DNA of 64,000 nucleotides from Streptomyces sp. SLBN-118 (GTDB lineage: Bacteria; Actinomycetota; Actinomycetes; Streptomycetales; Streptomycetaceae): the NCBI RefSeq assembly GCF_006715635.1, contig NZ_VFNP01000001.1, positions 1,674,001 to 1,738,000 on the forward strand, read 5' to 3'. A program made the translations under genes and the position numbers. The first letter of the stretch is position 1. Each line of letters starts with the position of its first letter. The notes beneath the pieces were generated by a model that searched no databases, was not told the DNA's origin, and saw nothing but the letters and a program-made list of their open reading frames with translations. This document shows, in pieces, positions 9,465-17,070 of the stretch.

Positions 9465-10721
9465 TCAGTTCACCACCCGGGCCAGCTCGGGGCGGGCCGA
9501 AACGGCGTCCTTGAGAAACGTCCGCTTCGAGTAGAAGCCCCGCTTGTCGTTGAGGCCGTGGTCGCGCAGGAACGCCTGCAGCCACGCCACGATCTCGGCC
9601 ATCTCCTCCAGCACGGTTGCCTCGTCGGGCTCCACGGCGGTGCGGCTGCGCAGGTACTCCAACTCGCACTGGTTGAGGGTGACCTCGCGGGCCTCGACGA
9701 GGCTGCAGTGGTCGAAGAAGATCCCGTACACGTGCCCGGTACGTACCGATTCGAAGTTGATGTCGTAGCGGACCCTGCGGAAGGAGGGCAGCCGGACGGC
9801 CTCCACCTTCAGCTCCTCGCTGATGTACCGCTCGAACCCGCCGTCGTCCGCGAGGTCGAGACCGTACGTGTGGCTCTCGCGGCGCTCGAATGCGTCCTCC
9901 GCGTACCACTTGCGCTTGAGCAGGTGTTTGCCGTCGGTGGTGGGGATGAACGAGGCGTAGCCACGCTCGGCGGCGGCGGGGCCCGTCACCTCGAAGAGGT
10001 GGTTGAGATAGTCCCAGGCCTGGAATTCGTCCCGGTACTCCATGACGTAGCCGGGCAGGCTGCCGTCCAGCATGCTCCGGTACAGCTCGACCGTCAGGGT
10101 CCAGGTGTCGACCGGCGGCGTGAGCGTGTACTTGTACTCGAGTTCCTTGCCCGCGAAACACTTGCGGTAGTACCGCTGGTGGTTGTTGAGGAAGAGGAAC
10201 TGCTCCGCGTGGCGGCGTACCGCTTCGGGCAGCCAGCCGAGCTTCTCCACATCGTGGGCTGTGACCGGCTCCGGCGTGATCCGGATGAAGCAGGCATCTT
10301 CGGCCAGGAAGCGGATCTGACTGTAGATGTGCGTCTCGGCGCCCTCGGTGCTCAGGTAGAAGAGCGGGACCAGCGGTCCGCCGGTCCGCCGGCCGTCTGT
10401 GACGGCGGACATCGCGTCCAGCACGGCCCTGCCGGGCAGCATGCCGGGGAACAGCTCGGTGCCCTGCGCCTTGGCGGAGTGCTCGCGCGATCCCTCGGCG
10501 GTGCGGGCCCGCAGCTCGACGGTGCCCACCTCGTCCCAGCGCAGCACGATGGTGTTGCTGGGGACGGTCTGCTCCAGCGGGGCGTCCAGCGGTACGAGGA
10601 CGATCGGCTCGCAGTCAGACAGGGGCCGGGTGCCGTTGAGCAGATGAAGTCCCCCCAGGGCCAGCCAGGCGCTTCGGGCGCCTTCGCCGGCGGTGTCCAG
10701 GTCGGTGCTGCTCACGGTCAT
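9465..10721 (-). CDS. CYTH-like (triphosphate tunnel metalloenzyme) protein
   Basis: A 418-aa protein. Residues 1-185 are unassigned. At 193-197 there is ELEYK in KELEYKYTL, a perfect ExExK signature of the CYTH/triphosphate tunnel metalloenzyme superfamily. It is followed by basic strand residues (LKRKWY, RRVRYDINFES) and late acidic strands (GIFFDHCSL, CELEYLRSR), as in CYTH barrels. Family members hydrolyse triphosphates, bind thiamine triphosphate, or act as RNA triphosphatase or class IV adenylate cyclase. The N-terminal half may be a substrate domain. The ATG at 10721 overlaps the fusion gene's stop as ATGA. CYTH plus nucleotidyltransferase plus deaminase-like genes together point to nucleoside triphosphate chemistry. 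Confidence 0.68.
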   Translation of the reverse strand: MTVSSTDLDTAGEGARSAWLALGGLHLLNGTRPLSDCEPIVLVPLDAPLEQTVPSNTIVLRWDEVGTVELRARTAEGSREHSAKAQGTELFPGMLPGRAVLDAMSAVTDGRRTGGPLVPLFYLSTEGAETHIYSQIRFLAEDACFIRITPEPVTAHDVEKLGWLPEAVRRHAEQFLFLNNHQRYYRKCFAGKELEYKYTLTPPVDTWTLTVELYRSMLDGSLPGYVMEYRDEFQAWDYLNHLFEVTGPAAAERGYASFIPTTDGKHLLKRKWYAEDAFERRESHTYGLDLADDGGFERYISEELKVEAVRLPSFRRVRYDINFESVRTGHVYGIFFDHCSLVEAREVTLNQCELEYLRSRTAVEPDEATVLEEMAEIVAWLQAFLRDHGLNDKRGFYSKRTFLKDAVSARPELARVVN

Positions 10722-13228
10722 TCTCCCTTGAGGCCGGTCATCGCGACCGTGCCATTGCTGATCACTGCTTCTTTTCCGGTGACGCCGGGGGCGGCGACCG
10801 CAGGAACCCCCGCCTCCCGCAGCAGAATTGCCAGGTGGCCGAGGGCCGAGCCCTGGTCGAAGACAAACCCCGCGACGTACTCGATCAGGACGGAAAGGAC
10901 GGCGTACGGGCGTGACGCGACGACCACGGGCTTCTTTGGGGATGCCTTGACGAGGTCGATGATCTTCGCCAGACCCTCGTGCTCGCTGACGTCCTGGGAC
11001 TTGTCGATGCTCACGGCCGGGCCGATCGACAGGCGGCGCAGCAGGGCGTCGTCGTCCAGGCGCAGCAGCGGTCCACGTGCGGTACCGGGCGAAATACAGA
11101 CCTCGCCGTGGGCCACGGAGACCGTGTCCGCGCCGCCGAGCACCGAGTAGTCGACGAAGTAGAGCTTGCCGCCGTCGAAGACCCATTCCAGGGTCACCGG
11201 GCCGTGCTTGTCGTGCATGGCGGAGGTGAACCGGGCGATCTCGTCGAGGTGCGGGACCAGGGTGGCGCCGCCGTCCGGGACGGTCGTGTTGCCCGGGGCG
11301 TCGAATCCGAGGGACACATCAGACACCACAATCGCTTCGCCACCGGCTGTGCCACGGTTGAGTGCCATCAGGCCCTCATCCGTGAACTCGACGACGAGGC
11401 CGTCACCCGCCGTGCGGGAGATGACGCCGAGTTCGCCACGAATGAAGTCCCGTACGACGACCGCGTGCAGAACCGAACCATCTGCGGTGGCACCGGCGGT
11501 GACTGCCAGTTGGTTCAGTACTTCTTCCTTGGGAACGACGATCTGGCGCAGAGTGTCGCCGAAGTCGAGCACGCATTCGCCCGTGCCGCCGGCGAGCCTC
11601 TCGCGCAGCCCCGCGGCGGTGCGGGCGTCGTGCAGGCCGCGGCCGTTGAACTGGACGATCCAGCCGGCACCGACAGAGACGCCGTTGTCGCGCGCCATCC
11701 GGTGCGCAGGACCCCGCTTGGCGACGTAGCCGCTGTAGACGGCCGCGACCTCACCGAGTTGGAAGGTGGCCGGCAGCTCGTCGAAGTACAGGCCGTACGC
11801 CTCAACTACGGGCTCCTGCGAACTGCGGGGCACGTTCCGGGCTGCGGTGAGCGGGCGCACCTGGATCAGATGGACACCTTCGGCGTCTGCCGCCCACTCG
11901 ACGTCAACGTCGTGGCCGCGCTGCTCGCGCAGCTTCCGGACCATCGTGACGACCTCGTCGAGCACCTGGCGCTCGACGGCGTCCGCCGTGTTTTGGGGGG
12001 CCGTACGAGCAGCCAGCTCGCTGGAGTCCGCGCGCTTCGGCACGGCCACGCCCGCCACCAGCTCGTCGGCGAGGCCTTCGACGTACTCGACGACGACGCG
12101 GTCGTCCTGGGCACCGTCGAGGCCGGTGAACGCCACACCGGCCAGCGCGGGCCGCACCAGGCGCTGGACGATCACGGCGAGGCGCGGCATCGGGTCGAAG
12201 TTGGCCGCCCTGACCCGGGCTGCGACGGCCGGGGCCTCGTAGTACGAGCGCCAGCACTGCTCAATGGCAGCGATTGTCGCCTCCGCGCCGCGGACGCCCA
12301 GGATCGACTGGTGCACACCGGCGAGGCTGGAGCCATCGGTGTCCTCGTCCAAGCCCGAGGAGCGGACAGCGAGTTCCACGTTCTCGGGATCCTTGAAGAT
12401 CTCGTTCAGACGGGCCGTGAGCAGGGTGCGCGCCACCTCGGGAAGGACTATCTGGTCCCCGATTTTCTGGATCCGGGCCACGGAATCCGTGAAGAACGCG
12501 CCTACGGTCGCCTTGAGATCGCCGAAGGCGTCGGTGAGCGCGGCACCTTGTTCCTCGGTCAGCGCGTCGGCGAACTCTCCGGCGGGAACCGAGAAAGCGG
12601 TCGGCACCCGGAAGTCGTGGCTGGATTCGGAAAGCTCGGCGAACTTCGGGCCGACCTCGGACACCTCGAGACTGGCACCGAGTCCGGGGAAGCGCTGCCG
12701 GGCGAACTGCTTGTCGAAGTCGACGTGGATGTCGCTGGAGCGAGGCCCGACCGAGCCCTGATATTTTCCGTCGTAGAGGACGATCTCGCCCTGCGGTCGC
12801 CACCACATCATCTGGCCGATATTGATTCCCGGATACACGCGCACCCGGTTCATGCTGTAGAGCTGAAGCGTCCACTGTCCGGTGTAGCCGATGTCGCCGA
12901 GGCTCGCGGAGAGGTTGATGAACAGTCCGAGTCGGGCCACAGAGGAGCGCGCTGCGAACGTGGGCGCGTAGTGCTCGCTCCCCAGGACTTCGATGGTGTG
13001 GGCCAGGTACAGCCGACCGGGCTCCAGGATGTAACCATCGTCCGGGATCTCGATTTCCTCGAAGTCATTGGTGCTCCGCGCGTCGAGCGGCATGTCCTGA
13101 TAGACGCGCAGAGTCTTTCCGAGGCGGAAGTTGTAGCTGTTGGGGTTGACTTGTTCCGGCGTGAAGGGATCGATCGTTATCCGACCGTTCGCGCGTTCGC
13201 GCTCGATCTCGGTCCCAGTGAGAATCAT
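10718..13228 (-). CDS. Fusion of dCTP-deaminase-like domain to PEP-synthase-type phosphotransferase
   Basis: An 836-aa two-part protein. Residues 1-175 are a dCTP deaminase-like domain (NPNSYNFRL, ARSSVARLG at 93-101, RVYPGINIG) with Gln122 where Dcd has its catalytic Glu. Residues 190-470 match the ATP-grasp part of PEP synthase/PPDK: VGPKFAEL near 192, LAVRSSGLDED at 286-296, EWAADAEGVHLIQVRPLT near 455. Residues 470-780 are less clear, and include VTLEWVFDGGKLYFVDYS. The C-terminus has the swivelling phosphohistidine domain, GSALGHLAILLREAGVPAV, with the candidate His near 803. Related three-domain dikinases include rifampin phosphotransferase, so ATP-driven phosphorylation of a small acceptor is the best guess. 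The ATG follows AAGGTGA. Confidence 0.85.
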   Translation of the reverse strand: MILTGTEIERERANGRITIDPFTPEQVNPNSYNFRLGKTLRVYQDMPLDARSTNDFEEIEIPDDGYILEPGRLYLAHTIEVLGSEHYAPTFAARSSVARLGLFINLSASLGDIGYTGQWTLQLYSMNRVRVYPGINIGQMMWWRPQGEIVLYDGKYQGSVGPRSSDIHVDFDKQFARQRFPGLGASLEVSEVGPKFAELSESSHDFRVPTAFSVPAGEFADALTEEQGAALTDAFGDLKATVGAFFTDSVARIQKIGDQIVLPEVARTLLTARLNEIFKDPENVELAVRSSGLDEDTDGSSLAGVHQSILGVRGAEATIAAIEQCWRSYYEAPAVAARVRAANFDPMPRLAVIVQRLVRPALAGVAFTGLDGAQDDRVVVEYVEGLADELVAGVAVPKRADSSELAARTAPQNTADAVERQVLDEVVTMVRKLREQRGHDVDVEWAADAEGVHLIQVRPLTAARNVPRSSQEPVVEAYGLYFDELPATFQLGEVAAVYSGYVAKRGPAHRMARDNGVSVGAGWIVQFNGRGLHDARTAAGLRERLAGGTGECVLDFGDTLRQIVVPKEEVLNQLAVTAGATADGSVLHAVVVRDFIRGELGVISRTAGDGLVVEFTDEGLMALNRGTAGGEAIVVSDVSLGFDAPGNTTVPDGGATLVPHLDEIARFTSAMHDKHGPVTLEWVFDGGKLYFVDYSVLGGADTVSVAHGEVCISPGTARGPLLRLDDDALLRRLSIGPAVSIDKSQDVSEHEGLAKIIDLVKASPKKPVVVASRPYAVLSVLIEYVAGFVFDQGSALGHLAILLREAGVPAVAAPGVTGKEAVISNGTVAMTGLKGE

Positions 13229-13241
13229 GGGGTCACCTTTT

Positions 13242-13265
13242 CGCTTGTTCCCGTATCGGGAAGCG
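13242..13265 (-). promoter_or_regulatory. Intercistronic hairpin before the fusion gene
   Basis: The inverted repeat ttcccg-tat-cgggaa (13248-13262), with flanking cgctt/aagcg, lies just upstream of the ribosome-binding site of the fusion gene and downstream of the peptide gene. It is not followed by a T-tract. It may be a partial attenuator or a processing/stability hairpin that lets the peptide be made in excess of the enzymes. Confidence 0.5.
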
Positions 13266-13435
13266 CCGCCGGAGCGACGGTTGGCCGGCCTCTGCAGAAC
13301 ACCCGGAGAATCAGGGAAAGGCGGTAGCGGCCGATCGTGAAGAGAATGAGGGCGTCGGCGGCGTCACTCAGGGGAGAGGGAATTTCCGCCGCGCAGGCCT
13401 GGACGGGGGAAGGATGTGACCGGCAGATCGGGCGC

Positions 13436-13582
13436 TCAGCCCCAGCCGGTGTCTCTCTGCGACGCATCGGCAACTGCGCTGCGGCCCCAACCGGTGTCCT
13501 CCTGCGCAGAGGCTAACCCGGCGAGTCCGAGTGCCAGAGCCAGAACCCATCCGACAACGAGCGCCTTGTCAAAACGCCTCAT
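13436..13582 (-). CDS. 48-aa secreted peptide with two DTGWG repeats, TTA codon
   Basis: A short gene at the head of the operon. It starts MRRFDKALVVGWVL, continues as a hydrophobic signal peptide ending GLASA, and is predicted to be cut after ASA to release a mature peptide of 22 residues. The mature part begins QEDTGWG and ends RDTGWG, so DTGWG occurs twice, spaced by ten residues, the second copy at the exact C-terminus. The SD is GAAGGTGA. Codon 23 is TTA, the rare leucine codon read by the bldA tRNA in Streptomyces, so translation may be developmentally gated. It may be a signalling peptide sensed with the divergent LuxR protein, or a substrate or precursor for the operon enzymes. I recognise no named family. 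Confidence 0.75.
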   Translation of the reverse strand: MRRFDKALVVGWVLALALGLAGLASAQEDTGWGRSAVADASQRDTGWG

Positions 13583-13772
13583 GGGTCACCTTCACCTTTA
13601 CGTCGATCCGTGTTCATCGATCTCTCACTGAGGCTCCCTTGCGTCAACGAGGTCGAGATGCATCAACATGCCAGAAGCGGCAGGTGTATTGGAGGTTTAG
13701 GGTGATCATGAAGTGGCATGGCAGCAAGCTGAGTGCCATCCATATCGGTGCGAAAGGTGCAGGGATACCCAA
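13583..13772. promoter_or_regulatory. Divergent promoter region, peptide operon / LuxR regulator
   Basis: These 190 bp separate the divergent peptide gene and LuxR regulator, so both promoters should lie here. The minus strand has TTGACG at about 13643-13648 as a possible -35, without a convincing -10. An imperfect dyad, ATGGCA-N10-TGCCAT at 13718-13739, could be a regulator site. Neither is firm. Confidence 0.4.
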
Positions 13773-14783
13773 TTGAACGAGGAAGCGATCACCCGAGAGG
13801 TGCTTCAGTGGGTGTATGGATATGCGCTCGAACGTGGCCTGGATCACGGTGCCCGCCCCGTCGAGGTCGCGGCCGCCCTCGGCTTCCCCCTCGCCGACGC
13901 CCAGGCTGCCGTGGAGCAGCTGCTCGACCTCGGGCTGCTGCGCGGCAGCCCCGACCTGAATGTTGCAGCGTCGCCGGACGAGGCTGCGTCGAGGGTCATC
14001 AGCCCCTTGGAGCGCGAGATGCGTGCCAGGAGTGCCCTGATCGAGGAGAAAAGGCGCCGGCTGATGTCCTTCATGCCGGTCTTCGAGGCGAGCAAGGCCG
14101 CGAGCGAGAAGCAGAGCCCGGTCGAGGTCATCGACGATCTTTCCGACGTCCGTGCGGTGATCGCGGAACTGGCCGCCGGCTGCCAGGACGAGATTCTCAC
14201 TGCGCAGCCCGGCGGCGGGCGCGAGGAGGACATCCTGGAGGAAGCGGCGCCCCGCGACGAGGCGGCCCTCAAGAAGGGGGTCCGCATGCGCACCCTCTAC
14301 CAGCACACGGCCCGCTTCAGCCAGGGCACCTGTGTTTACGTCGAGCGTGTGGCGCGCCTGGGCGCTCAAGTGCGCACCCTCGACGACCACTTCACACGAG
14401 TGCTGATCTTCGACCGCAGGTCCGCGCTGATCGAGGTCCCCGACAACTCGGATGCCGCTGCTTTGATCCGGGACCCCCATGTCGTGTCCTTCATCGCCGA
14501 GACGTTCGAGAGGCTCTGGCTCGCCGCCGAACCGTTCTCGACCGCCGCCGGCACGCGCGTGGAGATAGCGGACGACCTGAAGCAGGCCATTGTCCGGCTG
14601 CTCATGGAGGGCATGACGGACGCTTCCATCGCCTCCCGCCTGGGCCTGTCGGTCCGCACCTGCCGCCGCCACATCGCGGACACGATGGCCGAACTGGGTG
14701 CCCAAAGCCGCTTCCAGGCGGGCTACATGCTGGCCGCCCGCACGTCCCGCTCCGCTCCTTTCCCGCCCGACCGCCGTGGGTAG
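13773..14783 (+). CDS. LuxR-type transcriptional regulator with TrmB-like N-terminus
   Basis: A 336-aa DNA-binding regulator. The N-terminus (residues 1-60) resembles a TrmB/winged-helix module (TREVLQWVYGYALERG, VEVAAALGFPLADAQAAVEQLLDLGLL). The middle is a phospholipase-D-like or ligand-binding region. The last 60 residues are a LuxR/GerE helix-turn-helix (IVRLLMEGMTDASIASRLGLSVRTCRRHI). It lacks a receiver domain. I chose the TTG at 13773, seven bases after AGGGA; an upstream ATG at 13713 is possible, but its first 20 residues look non-coding. It diverges from the 48-aa peptide gene and is the likely pathway-specific regulator. Regulators of this build recur in Streptomyces; a similar one lies at 22407-23399. 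Confidence 0.85.
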   Translation: MNEEAITREVLQWVYGYALERGLDHGARPVEVAAALGFPLADAQAAVEQLLDLGLLRGSPDLNVAASPDEAASRVISPLEREMRARSALIEEKRRRLMSFMPVFEASKAASEKQSPVEVIDDLSDVRAVIAELAAGCQDEILTAQPGGGREEDILEEAAPRDEAALKKGVRMRTLYQHTARFSQGTCVYVERVARLGAQVRTLDDHFTRVLIFDRRSALIEVPDNSDAAALIRDPHVVSFIAETFERLWLAAEPFSTAAGTRVEIADDLKQAIVRLLMEGMTDASIASRLGLSVRTCRRHIADTMAELGAQSRFQAGYMLAARTSRSAPFPPDRRG

Positions 14784-14855
14784 GGCCTGGACCGCACGGG
14801 CGGGGGCCCTCCTCAGCAACGCGTTGCGCGGCTCAGGTGACCTTGTAGTGCTTCG

Positions 14856-15072
14856 TTACCTCTGCCGATCTCGGCGCACGGCAGCTCGCCGCTGGGCCTG
14901 ATACGGGTGGTACTTGCCTGTGCGCGGTCGCGGTTGCGGCGTACCTCCCGGCTGATCGTGGCGGGGTCACGGCCCAGCTCGCGGGCGATCGCGCGTATGG
15001 ACTTCTTGGCCCGCAGGAGGTCGGCGATGGTGATCCGCTCGTCCGCCGACAGATACCGCGGCGAGACGGCCG
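14856..15072 (-). pseudogene. IS30-family transposase N-terminal remnant, frameshifted
   Basis: The minus strand reads RYLSADERITIADLLRAKKS, IRAIARELGRDPATISREVR, the N-terminal helix-turn-helix of IS30-type transposases. After RNRDRAQ the homology jumps frame to GKYHPYQAQRRAAVRRDRQR and then stops at TAA. The catalytic DDE domain is absent and no terminal repeats were found, so this is a dead fragment. It directly abuts the 3' end of the GntR gene. Confidence 0.75.
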
Positions 15073-15864
15073 TCAGGCCTCCGCGCCGGTGAAGTGCTCC
15101 CGCACCAGCGACTGCACCACCGTCAGGTCCTGGGCGACCAGGGCCTCCAGCAGTGCCATGTGTTCCGCCGCGTCCGCCACCAGGTCGGCGCGGCGGGTGA
15201 CCGGGGCGCTTGTCAGGGGCCATTGGGAGCGCCGGTGGAGGTCGTCCGCGACCATCACCAGTTGCTGGTTGCCCGACAGGGCGAGTACCGCGCGGTGGAA
15301 GGCGCGGTCCGTCTCCGCGTAGGCCGCGCGGTCGCCCGTCGCCGCCGCGGCCGCCGTCGCGTCGGCCAGGGGGCGCAGCGCCGACCAGCGGGCGGCCGGG
15401 ATCGTGCGGGCCAGGCGGAGCATGACCGGGATTTCGATCAGGGCGCGGACCTCGGCGAGTTCGGCCAGTTCGCGGGCGCTGCGGACGGTGACGCGGAAGC
15501 CGCGATTGGGGACGACCTCGACCGCGCCCTCGGTGGCGAGCTGCTGCATCGCCTCGCGTACTGGGGTCGCCGAGACGCCGAAGCGTTCGCCGAGGACGGG
15601 CGCGGAGTAGACCTCGCCGGGGGCCAGCTCACCGTCGACGAGGGCCGTGCGCAGGGCTTCGAGGATCTGGCCGCGGACCGAGTGGCGCTGGACCGTGCGG
15701 GGTGCCGTGTCCGGCGAGAGGGACTCGCTGTGGGTGTGTTCGCCGCGGGCCTGTTCCGGGATGCGGGGGCGGGCAGGAGGAGAGTCCGCCGGACCTGCCT
15801 GTTCGGGGACGTACGCGGACGCGAAAAGCGGCGTCGCGGCGTCGCCCGCTCGGGCCTGCTCCAC
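15073..15864 (-). CDS. GntR-family (FadR/FCD) transcriptional regulator
   Basis: A 263-aa regulator. An N-terminal winged helix (VRGQILEALRTALVDGELAP through FGVSATPVREAMQQLATEGA) is followed by an all-helical FCD ligand domain (LAEVRALIEIPVMLRLAR, AFHRAVLALSGNQQLVMVADDL, EHMALLEALVAQD). The family senses small organic acids. I chose GTG at 15864 because GGAGGAGGAG lies five bases upstream; longer in-frame starts at 15927 and 15954 lack such a site. The first 55 residues after that start are low-complexity. It is divergent from the FhuF-like gene with an iron box between. Effector unknown. Confidence 0.85.
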   Translation of the reverse strand: MEQARAGDAATPLFASAYVPEQAGPADSPPARPRIPEQARGEHTHSESLSPDTAPRTVQRHSVRGQILEALRTALVDGELAPGEVYSAPVLGERFGVSATPVREAMQQLATEGAVEVVPNRGFRVTVRSARELAELAEVRALIEIPVMLRLARTIPAARWSALRPLADATAAAAATGDRAAYAETDRAFHRAVLALSGNQQLVMVADDLHRRSQWPLTSAPVTRRADLVADAAEHMALLEALVAQDLTVVQSLVREHFTGAEA

Positions 15865-15967
15865 TCGGCTCCTCCTCCGGACGGCGGTCCGGGCCGCTCG
15901 CGTACGCGGGGGCCCTTTGTGCACCATAGGCGGACAGAGCGACAGTTCAAACACCGATCACGTCGGG

Positions 15968-15986
15968 TAAGGTAAGGCTAACCTGC
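15968..15986. promoter_or_regulatory. DmdR/IdeR-type iron box
   Basis: The 19-bp site taaggtaaggctaacctgc closely matches the actinobacterial iron box TTAGGTTAGGCTAACCTAA. It ends 28 bp before the FhuF-like start codon, where binding of a DmdR1/IdeR repressor would block transcription when iron is plentiful. It could also affect the divergent GntR gene. Confidence 0.8.
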
Positions 15987-16014
15987 TAACGATCGTGATT
16001 CGGTGGTCCCCGGC

Positions 16015-16860
16015 ATGACCGTTCCCGCCCTGACGCCCGCCCTTGCCTCGCCCGTCCAGGACGCCTACGCGCGCCTGGCCGAGGTCTTCTCCGGGCTCCG
16101 GATCCGGGAGCTCACGGACGGCGAGCGGGCCCCCGTCGGCGCCGGCTGGGTGGGTGCCGCGGAACTCGCAGCCGGCGGGCCCGCCCTCGACGCCTTTCTC
16201 GCCTGGGACAACGCACAGATCCTGCGGGATTACGGACAGCAGGCCCGGCCCGACGTCATCGCCGGCCTCGGCCTGCACCGCTACGCCTGGCCCGCCTGTC
16301 TGCTGATCACGGTCCCCTGGTTTCTCCACCGCCGCGTGCCCCGGCTGCCCGTCGAGGACGTCGCCTTCCATCGGACGCTCGGCCGTATGACGGTCCGCGT
16401 GAGGGAATTCACCTGCCTGCCGGGCGACCGGGCCGGGCAGTTGCCCGGCGCCCGCGTCGTGCCGGACGAGGAGGCACTGCGCGCCGCGGTGCGTGACGCC
16501 GTCGCCGAGCACGTCGGTCCCGTACTGGACGGCTTCGCTCCGCGGATGCGCCGCGGCCGGCGTGCGCTGTGGGGCATGGCGACCGACGAGGTCGTCGAGG
16601 GCCTGTGGCACGTCGGGCATCTGCTCGGCGAGGAGCAGCGCGCGACGGCGGAGCTGGAGCGGTTGCTGCCGGGCACCACCAAGCCGTACGTGGGGACCGC
16701 CGGCTTCCGTGGGCTCACGGGCCCGGGCGGCGAGGTGCTGCCGACCCGCGACCGGGCCGGCTGCTGCCTCTTCTACACGCTGCGGCCGGAGGACACCTGC
16801 GTCACCTGTCCGCGCACCTGCGACGCGGACCGCGTGAACCGGCTGCGGCCGGGCCTCTGA
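16015..16860 (+). CDS. FhuF-like [2Fe-2S] ferric-siderophore reductase
   Basis: A 281-aa cytosolic protein. The C-terminus carries the FhuF-type iron-sulfur motif: AGCCLFYTLRPEDTCVTCPRTC, i.e. Cys-Cys followed by C-x2-C about eleven residues later. The N-terminal half matches IucA/FhuF-type reductases in pattern (ACLLITVPWFLHRRVPRLP). Such proteins release iron from imported siderophores by reduction to Fe(II). The iron box immediately upstream supports the assignment. ATG at 16015 is used; GTG at 16003 in the same frame is an alternative. No siderophore synthetase or ABC importer is in view, so its partner siderophore is unknown. Confidence 0.87.
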   Translation: MTVPALTPALASPVQDAYARLAEVFSGLRIRELTDGERAPVGAGWVGAAELAAGGPALDAFLAWDNAQILRDYGQQARPDVIAGLGLHRYAWPACLLITVPWFLHRRVPRLPVEDVAFHRTLGRMTVRVREFTCLPGDRAGQLPGARVVPDEEALRAAVRDAVAEHVGPVLDGFAPRMRRGRRALWGMATDEVVEGLWHVGHLLGEEQRATAELERLLPGTTKPYVGTAGFRGLTGPGGEVLPTRDRAGCCLFYTLRPEDTCVTCPRTCDADRVNRLRPGL

Positions 16861-17070
16861 CCTCTCGCACGCCGGTTGACACGCCACCCGACCGGGTGAG
16901 GTAAATCGAACCAACTTCCTTTACTCGTACGGCGGTTCGAGGGAATCACCCCTATCTGTATGCCACAGCGCCCCATTGGCGTTCTCTTGCCCCGAAACCC
17001 CCTGAGGGCGCTGGGACTTCGGCCACTATGGCGGCCGAAACGCTCTACCGCGATGCAAGGGACACCGCCC

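Noticed and set aside
10979..13327. A 782-codon plus-strand frame opposite the fusion gene
   Set aside because: Composition is typical of a GC-rich shadow, with no domain, while the minus strand carries clear PEP-synthase and Dcd motifs.
1291..13582. Reading the deaminase-like operon as an anti-phage defence island
   Set aside because: Dcd-based defence uses active deaminases; here each domain lacks a catalytic residue. The secreted peptide, SRPBCC and antiporter fit biosynthesis or signalling better. Not excluded.
16876..16910. TTGACA at 16876 as a promoter of the DUF2637 gene
   Set aside because: No hexamer close to TANNNT at 16-19 bp spacing.
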